Positions 27,359 through 32,956 of a DNA stretch of 32,956 bases are shown piece by piece. Location: assembly GCA_052387115.1 (NCBI GenBank), contig JBQTJM010000374.1, positions 1 through 32,956 of the forward strand. The letters are read 5' to 3'. The position numbers and the translations under genes were made by a program. This DNA comes from JACCXJ01 sp052387115. Lineage in GTDB: Bacteria > Pseudomonadota > Gammaproteobacteria > JACCXJ01. A model generated the notes under the pieces. It had not been told where the DNA came from, ran no database searches, and was given only the letters and a program-made list of their open reading frames with translations. Position 1 is the first letter of the stretch. The number at the start of each line of letters is the position of its first letter.

Positions 27359-27428
27359 ACCTTACGCGACGATTTCAGAACCCGGCGATCTGCTTACGAC
27401 TGAAACCGATTCAGTTACCGTTGTAACG
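27359..27428 (-). promoter_or_regulatory. 70-bp upstream element, copy 1
   Basis: This aligns without gaps to 29092-29161 with 56 of 70 identical bases. It includes the palindrome GTTAC-CGTT-GTAAC (27414-27427) and a second inverted repeat ACTGAA-n5-TTCAGT just left of it. It lies about 133 bases upstream of the leftward 67-residue ORF. A shared operator or promoter is the simplest reading; a decayed mobile element end is the alternative. Confidence 0.55.
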
Positions 27429-27607
27429 GTGTAGCGCTGGGCCGCAATCGGCCCGCAGTCGGGAGAGGCGAGCGGCGTCGGACTCGAACCGGGGCGATCC
27501 GTTCACAGGGTCTGCTGCTACATATTTGCATCGGCAATTTCAACAAAACCGCCTAAATAAGGCCTCAGGCGTTTGCAAAGGCAACAAGCTCCCAGCGCCA
27601 CCGCATT

Positions 27608-27665
27608 CCCTCCCCCTGGAAGGGAGAGGGTTTTCCCGTTCCCTCCCCTGCGGAGCGGGGGAGGG
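27608..27665. repeat. REP-like GC-rich palindromes
   Basis: CCCTCCCCCTGG with AAGGGAGAGGG (27608-27630) and CCCTCCCC-TGCGGAGC-GGGGGAGGG (27641-27665) each form a stable hairpin. Similar units recur at 29381-29404 and 29471-29493. They lie downstream of the DUF3455 gene and could end or protect its transcript. Confidence 0.6.
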
Positions 27666-27782
27666 TTAGGGTGGGGGTAGTGCCGTCGGCATCCCTACGT
27701 GGTTACGAACATCGAGAAGGGGAACCGGTCGTGCCGTCCGGTTATTCCAACGCGTGGTGCAGAGTTCCTCGTTGCCGTCGCT

Positions 27783-28430
27783 TTAGTCGCTGTCGGCGGC
27801 TTTGTAGAAGTAGTAGTCGGTCGTGTAGGGCACCAAGGCCTTCTTGCCGATGTCCGCGGACCGGGTACACCCGCTCGCGGGCTTGACCCCTCCCGCAGTG
27901 TTCACGCGCTGGATGAAGGTAGTCTCGGACAGCTTATCGCCGCCGGTCGGCCCGTCTTGGGCACCCACCGTCTCCAGCAGGAGCCAGGGGATCGCGCCGG
28001 GCGCAACGAAGGCAGGGTCGGAAGAGGAGTCGATCGCCATGGCCCAGACGGTGCTGGTATCCCGCGAGTGCTGCCAGGTCGCGCGGGGTGTGCCATCCTC
28101 GTCCGGGTTGGGGCTGAGGAAGTGCGTGGTGAGCTGCTTGCCGTCGTCATTGAACAAGGTGGCCTGTGGCCCGAAGAAGCTCCAGGCGAAGCCCGGGCCC
28201 GACGGCAAGCAGACATAATTCTGGGTACCGACGGCATACCCGACGAGGAATGCCTCGTTTCCGGGCAGCACCTCCTCCAGGTCGGGAGGCACGGGTGGTG
28301 AAGTGATATGGCCGGCATAGGCCGACTGTGGCAGCCCGACCGTGAGGGCCGCGGAAAGCGCGGCGACGGATACGCTCCGCAGGATGATGGGCCATGGGGT
28401 CTGAAGCGATTTGGTATTGCAGTGTGTCAT
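27783..28430 (-). CDS. DUF3455 secreted protein
   Basis: The 215-residue product has a signal peptide (hydrophobic core SVAALSAALTVGL, cleavage probably after QSAYA) and then the DUF3455 pattern: an N-terminal ITSPPVPPDLEEVLPGNEA, VGTQNYVCLPS, FAWSFFGPQATLFNDDGKQL, AIPWLLLETVGAQDG, the signature FIQRVNTAGGVKPASGC and the end YTTDYYFYKA. The family is of unknown function, found in bacteria and fungi. ATG 28430 is chosen because GGAG lies 6 bases upstream; ATG 28442 would include that site. It follows the 119-residue exported protein by 131 bases on the same strand and may be co-transcribed. Confidence 0.85.
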   Translation of the reverse strand: MTHCNTKSLQTPWPIILRSVSVAALSAALTVGLPQSAYAGHITSPPVPPDLEEVLPGNEAFLVGYAVGTQNYVCLPSGPGFAWSFFGPQATLFNDDGKQLTTHFLSPNPDEDGTPRATWQHSRDTSTVWAMAIDSSSDPAFVAPGAIPWLLLETVGAQDGPTGGDKLSETTFIQRVNTAGGVKPASGCTRSADIGKKALVPYTTDYYFYKAADSD

Positions 28431-28561
28431 ACGATTCTCCATTTTGAATGGTTTGGTTGACGACTTGCGTTTGGTTTGAAGGAAGCAGCCAACTCCTGTT
28501 CAACAGCACAGATTGTTTTCATTCCTAGCAACAGCTTGCTATTAAGATAAACTCTGCGGCT

Positions 28562-28921
28562 TCAGAACAACGGGCCGGTCACCTCTACTGTGATCTCGCC
28601 GTCATTGATGGCCGGAGCCAGGACGTTCGTCAGCTCCATGAGCTGATCGCTGGTCAAGTGACCGAACGCGGAACGGAAGGTCTCCCTGTCCTCCTCGGTC
28701 CAGCGCTTGGCCGCCACCGCGTGGGTCACCACGTCCACTGTATCGTGAGTACCCACTTGGCCCGCCCAGCTCGGGGCCGTCGCGGCCGAAAGGGCCATGC
28801 CCAGCGCCGCCCTACCTAGCGTTTTCTTCGGATTGGCGTTCCTGTTGTCGTTCACCTTTCGCGTCCGGGGAGCGCAAACGCCCCCGGCCTTTACGGGTTC
28901 TCTTGATGGAAGTAGGTTCAT
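28562..28921 (-). CDS. 119-residue predicted exported protein, unknown function
   Basis: The start is well supported: AGGAGG lies 6 bases before the ATG. The protein has a long basic N-terminus (about 35 residues), a hydrophobic stretch LGRAALGMALSAATA and a likely cleavage after SWA near residue 53, then an acidic mature part with THDTVDVVTHAVAAKRWTEE, HLTSDQLMELTNVLAPAIND. No family is recognised. An internal GTG would give a more standard signal peptide length but lacks a comparable ribosome binding site. A copy of the 70-bp element lies 171 bases upstream. Confidence 0.65.
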   Translation of the reverse strand: MNLLPSREPVKAGGVCAPRTRKVNDNRNANPKKTLGRAALGMALSAATAPSWAGQVGTHDTVDVVTHAVAAKRWTEEDRETFRSAFGHLTSDQLMELTNVLAPAINDGEITVEVTGPLF

Positions 28922-29091
28922 GCTCGACCTCCTAGTTATGTGGTTCAGGTGTGGTACTCACGGTTTAGCGATCTTCATCCGGGACAGGCCTGGTGATGAA
29001 AGGTCGTTCTCCTCGAAGCTCGAGAAACCGTGCCGAGATCGCGAAGCGCGGAGTTCCGTGTCTTTCGCGATGCGGGCAGAATAGGCCAGCG

Positions 29092-29161
29092 ACCTTACCG
29101 GACGATTTCAAAGCGCCGGAATTTGCTTACAAATGAAATCGATTCGGTTACAGTTGTAACG
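29092..29161 (-). promoter_or_regulatory. 70-bp upstream element, copy 2
   Basis: This is the partner of 27359-27428 (56 of 70 identical) with the palindrome GTTAC-AGTT-GTAAC at 29147-29160. It is upstream of the leftward genes 28562-28921 and 27783-28430. Confidence 0.55.
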
Positions 29162-29380
29162 TCGATACGCGGGCTTCGAGGCGATTGGCGGATGCGATTG
29201 GCCGCATGGCGGGGTGCGGGGCCTATGTGGCCTGGGAGCTGGGGCACTACCCTCGGGAGGGCGTCGGCCATCGAGTCGATCGATACGGAAGACCAGGAGC
29301 CCCAGATCGCAGATGGGGGCAGATCTTTTGCAACAACCCATGAATTGAGACACTAACCAAAGACCTTTGAAATTCGCTGT

Positions 29381-29493
29381 CCCTTCCCCCTGGAAGGGGG
29401 AAGGATAGGATGGGGGTCGAGCGCGTTCGATCGGAATGACGCAGCCCGCAGCGCTCAACCCACACCCTAGCCCTCCCCCTGCCAGGGGGAGGG
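29381..29493. repeat. REP-like GC-rich palindromes
   Basis: CCTTCCCCC-TGGA-aGGGGGAAGG (29382-29404) and CCCTCCCCCTG with CCAGGGGGAGGG (29471-29493) repeat the hairpin type seen at 27608-27665. Confidence 0.6.
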
Positions 29494-29585
29494 AACAAGC
29501 TGCTGAAAGCTTATTGAATTTGCGTATGAAATAGAATTTGTTCGAGTTGTTGTGTTCAGCATTTGGAACGTAAGTATCTAAGAAA

Positions 29586-29728
29586 TGTAGGGTGGGTTCG
29601 GCATGCCCTTTATGCCGCAACCCACCAACTCGGCCCGCGCAGCGGGCCTCCTTCCCAAGCCGTACTCCAAGTGTCGGCCGACGAGTTGGTGGGTTACGCC
29701 GCAAACAGCGCGGCTCACCCACCCTACA
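29586..29728. repeat. Inverted repeat, arms about 46 bases
   Basis: The left arm 29586-29631 begins TGTAGGGTGGG and ends CCCACCAACTC; the right arm 29683-29728 begins GAGTTGGTGGG and ends CCCACCCTACA. The arms are partly complementary and each is itself a small hairpin. A short relative occurs at 31142-31208. This is the GTAGGGTGGG-type intergenic repeat common in many proteobacterial genomes. Confidence 0.65.
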
Positions 29729-29797
29729 TTTTTTTCGAAGCGAGAGGGCCTGTGCGTTTCTTGGAGCCGTTTTGTTCAACACTCGAGAGGTGGGTAT

Positions 29798-30919
29798 CTA
29801 ACCGCCCCGGAACGGTCCCACCGTGATCATCCGCTGCACCTCCTCGGTGCGGAACCCGAGCGCCATCGGGCGCACCACCCCGGACAGCGCCACCACATCA
29901 TAGAGCTCCGCGATCACGCCGGTGATGCGCAGCCAGTGCCGCACGTCGCCCGTCCGCAGATCGATGACCAGGATCCCGGTGCGGGCCTCGGCCCCCTTGG
30001 CAGCCAATGCCCCATCCAAGGCCAGCCCCGAAAAGGTGCGATTCTCACGCGCCCGGGAGATCCCCACGATGGCATAGTCGCCGTGAAAGGCGAGACCCCG
30101 CGCATAGCCGGGGCAGAAGGCCACGGGCTCGAAGACCCCGCGCTCGAGGTCTACAGTCCCGAGCTGCCCCCGGCCCGAATCGAGCAGCCAGAGCTTGTCC
30201 CGGTAGAGCCTCGGGGAGTGGGGCATGGAGAGGCCCTCGAGGACCACGGCGTTTCCCTCCACGTCGATGAGCAGCCCGCCCCCCGCCCGGTGCTCGCGCC
30301 AGCCGTCGGCCACGTCACTGCGGCCCACCGCCGTCACGTAGCGCGGCACGCCCCGATCGAGCGCCACCCCGTTCAGGTGACAGCGGTCCTCCGCCGCGAG
30401 CTTGGTGATGAAGGACGGCTGCCACAGCGGGATGAAACTATGGCGCTCGCTCACCGTGGCGAGACAACTGAAAAGGGTGTTGGCGAAGACCGGGCACGCT
30501 TTTGCATCGACGGCGATGTCGTGGATGTCCAGATCCCCGGTGGTCCACCCGATCTGCGGCACATAGAGCCGGTCATAGCCCTGGTAGGTCTCGCCCGGGC
30601 CGAGGCTGTTCTCGAAGCGCCAGAGCTGGAAGAGCGTGCTGAGATAGAGGGTCTGGCCATCGCTCCAAAGCCCCATGCAGCGGCTCAAGGTGCGGTTGAA
30701 GATTGACAGCCCGGCGACGGGATTCAGCCCGATCAAAAAGAGCTTTCCCGCCTGATAGGTGGTAAAGGCGAGGCTCAGGCGCTCTTCGGCAAGCCAGCCC
30801 GTGAAGTGGCGGGAGCAGAAGACCTCGAAGGGGGGGGTCTCGGTCGCAGGGCCCGGGGCCGAGGGCTGCCCGCCGGAGATTGGGCTCATGGTTGCGGGGT
30901 ATGGGTAGGGCGTGGGCAT
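29798..30919 (-). CDS. TIGR03032 (DUF4915-like) family protein
   Basis: The product (373 residues from ATG 30919) has a Pro/Ser-rich start, then the family signature FCSRHFTGWLAEERLSLAFT with TYQAGKLFLIG, then repeated strand-turn blocks (DLDIHDIAVDA, SERHSFIPLWQPSFITKLAA, HLNGVALDRGVPRYVTAVGR, GLSMPHSPRLYRDKLWLLDS, FCPGYARGLAFHGDYAIVGI) that suggest a beta-propeller. TIGR03032 proteins are of unknown function and occur near cell-surface or repeat-protein genes. A TTG at 30949 is a longer start without a ribosome binding site. The neighbouring gene encodes a large secreted repeat protein. Confidence 0.85.
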   Translation of the reverse strand: MPTPYPYPATMSPISGGQPSAPGPATETPPFEVFCSRHFTGWLAEERLSLAFTTYQAGKLFLIGLNPVAGLSIFNRTLSRCMGLWSDGQTLYLSTLFQLWRFENSLGPGETYQGYDRLYVPQIGWTTGDLDIHDIAVDAKACPVFANTLFSCLATVSERHSFIPLWQPSFITKLAAEDRCHLNGVALDRGVPRYVTAVGRSDVADGWREHRAGGGLLIDVEGNAVVLEGLSMPHSPRLYRDKLWLLDSGRGQLGTVDLERGVFEPVAFCPGYARGLAFHGDYAIVGISRARENRTFSGLALDGALAAKGAEARTGILVIDLRTGDVRHWLRITGVIAELYDVVALSGVVRPMALGFRTEEVQRMITVGPFRGG

Positions 30920-31228
30920 AGGTTCTTTCGTCGTGCTTTCGAGTGTCAAGGAATGTTACTGACGTTCACCTCTCGACCGAGGGTGTGCGGACGGAGGTAG
31001 GGCTGGACGGCATTATCTTCAAGACGCCGCCCGACGGCGAGCCCCCCGGGAAACCAGGCCTCGTGCTCCTGATCGGGCCGACGCCCGGGGCGGGATCTCT
31101 TCTTCGCTTTTGCCGTATCAGTTCTCCTACCTACAAGTACCGTAGGGTGGGCATTGCCCGCCTTGTGCTTCAAACAGGGCCGTAAACGGTGGGCGGTGCC
31201 CACCCCACTCGACTACTCGACTCGACCC
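30920..31228. other. Spacer between the FG-GAP/RTX gene and the TIGR03032 gene
   Basis: These 309 bases have no convincing gene on either strand. The only clear structure is the inverted repeat at 31142-31208. Confidence 0.5.
31142..31208. repeat. Inverted repeat just after the FG-GAP/RTX gene
   Basis: GTAGGGTGGGCATTGCCCGC at the left and GGTGGGCGGTGCCCACCCCA at the right are largely complementary over 21 bases. It begins 20 bases after the stop of the leftward gene and could act as a terminator or transcript-protecting hairpin. Confidence 0.55.
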
Positions 31229-32956
31229 TCAGGGTGTCCGCACCCGGAGCTCACAGCGACGGGCGATGTCGTTGCTTACGCCTCCGTCACACCGGTCTCG
31301 ACCCGTGCCTCCGTTCAGCGCATCGCGGCCCTCCTCCCCGAACAACCGATCGCGGCCTGCGCCGCCGAAGAGCCGATCCCGGCCCGGGCCGCCGAAGAGC
31401 CGATCTCGGCCCTCCCCGCCGCAGAGGACGTCGTTGCCGCCGAGGCCGCGGAGCACGTCGTTGCCACCCCGTCCATCGATGACATCGTCGCCAGGGGTCC
31501 CGATGAGGGTCTCGCCGTTGTCGGTGCCCTGGATCGTGACGGGCAAGCCGTTGCAGGTTTGCGATGGCGATGGCGATGGCGATGGTGATGGTGATGGCGG
31601 TGGTGGCGGAGGCGGAGGCGGCTGTGATGGCGGTTGCCCGAAGACCACATAGCTCGTTCCCGCGTCGCCGGCGCCGGGGGCCCCGATGAGGAGGTCCGCT
31701 CCCCCATCGCCGTTCACATCCCCCGCACCGCTCACCGCGCGGCCCGATTGGTCACCGGCCGCGCCGTCCAGGCGAAAGCCGTTCGTGCCATCGAGCATCG
31801 AGACCTCGAGGCTCGCCGGGAAGGGGTTCTGGGCGGTGTCACGCCCGAGGACCACATAGCTCGCCCCGGAGAGACTGCCGTAGGGGGCGCCGACGGCCCC
31901 GATGAGGAGGTCCGCGAGGCCATCGCCGTTCACATCCCCCGCGGCGCTCACCGCACGGCCCGAGAGGTCATTGGGCGCGACGCCGTCGATGCGAAAGCCG
32001 TTCGTGCCATCGAGCCTCGAGAGGTCGAGGCCCCGCGGGAAGGGGTTCTGGGCGGTGTCCCGCCCGAAGACCACATAGCTCGCCCCCGAGTAGGCGCCGT
32101 TGGGGCGGGCGCGGTAGGCCCCGATGAGGAGGTCCGCGAGCCCATCGCCGTTCATATCCCCCGCACCGCTCACCGCGAAGCCCGAGTAGTCACCGGCCGC
32201 GACGCCGCTCAGTTGGAAGCCGTTCGTGCCATCGAGGCTCGGGAGGTCGAGGCTTGGCGGGAAGGGGCCGGTCTGGGCGGTGTCCCGCCCGAAGACCACA
32301 TAGCTCGCCCCCGCGCCGTTGGGGCGGCGGCCGGGGGCCCCGATGAGGAGGTCCGCGAGCCCATCGCCGTTCACATCCCCCGCACCGCTCACCGCGAAGC
32401 CCGATAGGTCACCGGCCGCGAACCCGTTGAGGCGAAAGCCGTTCGTGCCATCGAGGCTCGAGAGATCGAGGCTCGCCGGGAAGGGGCTCTCCGCGGTGTC
32501 CCGCCCGAAGACCACATAGCTCGTCCCGGAGAAACTGCTGAGGGGGCCCCCGTAGGCCCCGATGAGGAGGTCCGCGAGGCCATCGCCGTTCACATCCCCC
32601 GCACCGCTCACCGCGCGGCCCGAGAGGTCACCGGCCGCGAACCCGTTGAGGCGAACGCCGTTCCTGCCATCGAGCATCGAGAGCTCGAGGCTCGCCGGGA
32701 AGGCGGTGTCCCGCCCGAAGACCACATAGCTCGCCCCATAGCCGTTGGGCCTGGGGCCGGGGGCCCCGATGAGGAGGTCCGCGAGGCCATCGCCGTTGAC
32801 ATCCCCCGCACCGCTCACCGCGCGGCCCGAGCGGTCAAGGGCCGCGACGCCGTTCAGGCGAAAGCCGTTGGTGCCATCGAGGCTCGAGAGATCGAGGGTC
32901 GGGGGAAACGCGGCGCCCGCGGGCGCCCAGAGCCCGAGCGCCGCCAGGAGCGCCGG
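31229..32956 (-). CDS. Secreted FG-GAP repeat protein with RTX calcium-binding C-terminus (5' end off window)
   Basis: The visible 575 residues begin inside a signal peptide (LLAALGLWAPAGAA then FPPTLDL), so the true start is just past the right edge. Six FG-GAP/integrin-alpha-type repeats of about 69-75 residues follow, each with L-DGTNGFRL, SGxAVSGAGDVNGDGLADLL and ASYVVFGRDTA; the D-x-N-G-D-G-x-x-D loop binds calcium in the family. Then comes a Pro/Ser linker (9 Pro in a row, then Ser-Pro pairs), and a hemolysin-type RTX block (GTPGDDVIDGRGGNDVLRGL, then repeats GRDRLFGG) ending RRCELRVRTP. RTX ends usually carry type I secretion signals, but a signal peptide argues for Sec export. Role, perhaps adhesion or surface layer, is inferred. 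Confidence 0.88.
   Translation of the reverse strand, partial: PALLAALGLWAPAGAAFPPTLDLSSLDGTNGFRLNGVAALDRSGRAVSGAGDVNGDGLADLLIGAPGPRPNGYGASYVVFGRDTAFPASLELSMLDGRNGVRLNGFAAGDLSGRAVSGAGDVNGDGLADLLIGAYGGPLSSFSGTSYVVFGRDTAESPFPASLDLSSLDGTNGFRLNGFAAGDLSGFAVSGAGDVNGDGLADLLIGAPGRRPNGAGASYVVFGRDTAQTGPFPPSLDLPSLDGTNGFQLSGVAAGDYSGFAVSGAGDMNGDGLADLLIGAYRARPNGAYSGASYVVFGRDTAQNPFPRGLDLSRLDGTNGFRIDGVAPNDLSGRAVSAAGDVNGDGLADLLIGAVGAPYGSLSGASYVVLGRDTAQNPFPASLEVSMLDGTNGFRLDGAAGDQSGRAVSGAGDVNGDGGADLLIGAPGAGDAGTSYVVFGQPPSQPPPPPPPPPSPSPSPSPSPSQTCNGLPVTIQGTDNGETLIGTPGDDVIDGRGGNDVLRGLGGNDVLCGGEGRDRLFGGPGRDRLFGGAGRDRLFGEEGRDALNGGTGRDRCDGGVSNDIARRCELRVRTP

Larger units (their letters stand above)
27227..27782. other. 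Spacer with regulatory-like element and REP-like hairpins
   Basis: No gene is supported in these 556 bases. They hold, from right to left, two REP-like hairpins (27608-27665), an imperfect CGCCT...AGGCG stem near 27551-27572, the 70-bp element at 27359-27428, and a leader of about 130 bases before the 67-residue ORF. Confidence 0.6.
28922..29797. other. Non-coding stretch with element copy 2 and palindromic repeats
   Basis: I see no convincing gene in these 876 bases; long frames here run through the repeats. Contents: a leader of about 170 bases, the 70-bp element copy 2, REP-like hairpins at 29381-29404 and 29471-29493, and a large inverted repeat at 29586-29728. Confidence 0.6.

Noticed and set aside
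27470..27500. GACTCGAACC, complement of a tRNA T-loop
   Set aside because: The T-stem does not pair and no acceptor or anticodon stem could be built around it.
29108..29782. Long minus-strand open frame in the repeat region
   Set aside because: It runs through hairpin repeats and the regulatory-like element, has no family features and no ribosome binding site.
27240..29800. Repeated hairpins considered as a CRISPR array
   Set aside because: Units are irregularly spaced, differ in sequence and there are no spacers of constant length or cas genes.
30943..31203. Short frames on both strands between the FG-GAP and TIGR03032 genes
   Set aside because: No ribosome binding site, no protein-like composition, and they include the inverted repeat.
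31634..32407. Long plus-strand open frame opposite the FG-GAP gene
   Set aside because: It exists because the repeats are nearly identical and in one frame; the minus strand shows clear FG-GAP and RTX motifs.

Overview
This window looks like a chromosomal segment around the replication origin of a GC-rich gammaproteobacterium. The evidence is the pilB-pilC-pilD-coaE-zapD-yacG series, a bioB-bioF-bioC-bioD operon, the rpmH-rnpA-yidD-yidC-mnmE series diverging from dnaA-dnaN-gyrB, and ZapG (YhcB)-type and ZapD division proteins. I cannot name the genus. Mixed features (DUF2909, DUF3455, TIGR03032-type protein, no recF after dnaN) fit a poorly sampled, perhaps environmental, lineage.

Layout. 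1-189: the 3' remnant of a RelE/ParE-type toxin gene with a broken frame. 373-2202 (+): typA/bipA. 2462-8433 (-): a small membrane protein, yacG, zapD, coaE, pilD, pilC and pilB, reading leftward, with several overlapping stop/start junctions. 8541-9555 (-): an SMR transporter and zapG. 9737-10711 (+): an exported protein of unknown function. 10771-11608 (-): a VOC-fold protein, a doubtful short ORF and a DUF2909 membrane protein. 11640-16047 (-): the biotin operon, interrupted between bioC and bioD by a retropepsin-like aspartic protease gene bounded by a 173-bp direct duplication of the bioC/bioD junction. 16146-16814 (+): comF. 16848-22015 (-): gyrB, dnaN and dnaA, with a parS-like site between gyrB and dnaN and an oriC candidate between dnaN and dnaA. 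22257-26056 (+): rpmH, rnpA, yidD, yidC, mnmE. After mnmE the expected mnmG-rsmG-parA-parB does not follow. Instead there is an accessory region (26136-32956, all real genes on the minus strand): a decayed ABC substrate-binding protein, two coupled small ORFs, a DUF3455 secreted protein, a small exported protein, REP-like palindromes, a TIGR03032-like protein, and the visible part of a repetitive FG-GAP/RTX secreted protein running off the right edge.

How it works together. The core genes cover replication initiation, clamp and gyrase (dnaA, dnaN, gyrB), ribosome and RNase P (rpmH, rnpA), membrane protein insertion (yidD, yidC), tRNA wobble modification (mnmE), type IV pilus assembly (pilB/C/D), CoA synthesis (coaE), division (zapD, zapG) and biotin synthesis (bioB/F/C/D). 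The most unusual points are the protease-bearing insertion that preserves stop/start coupling inside the biotin operon, the CTGA overlap that seems to start rnpA at a CTG codon, the parS-like site beside gyrB, and a 70-bp element found twice, each copy upstream of a leftward accessory gene set.
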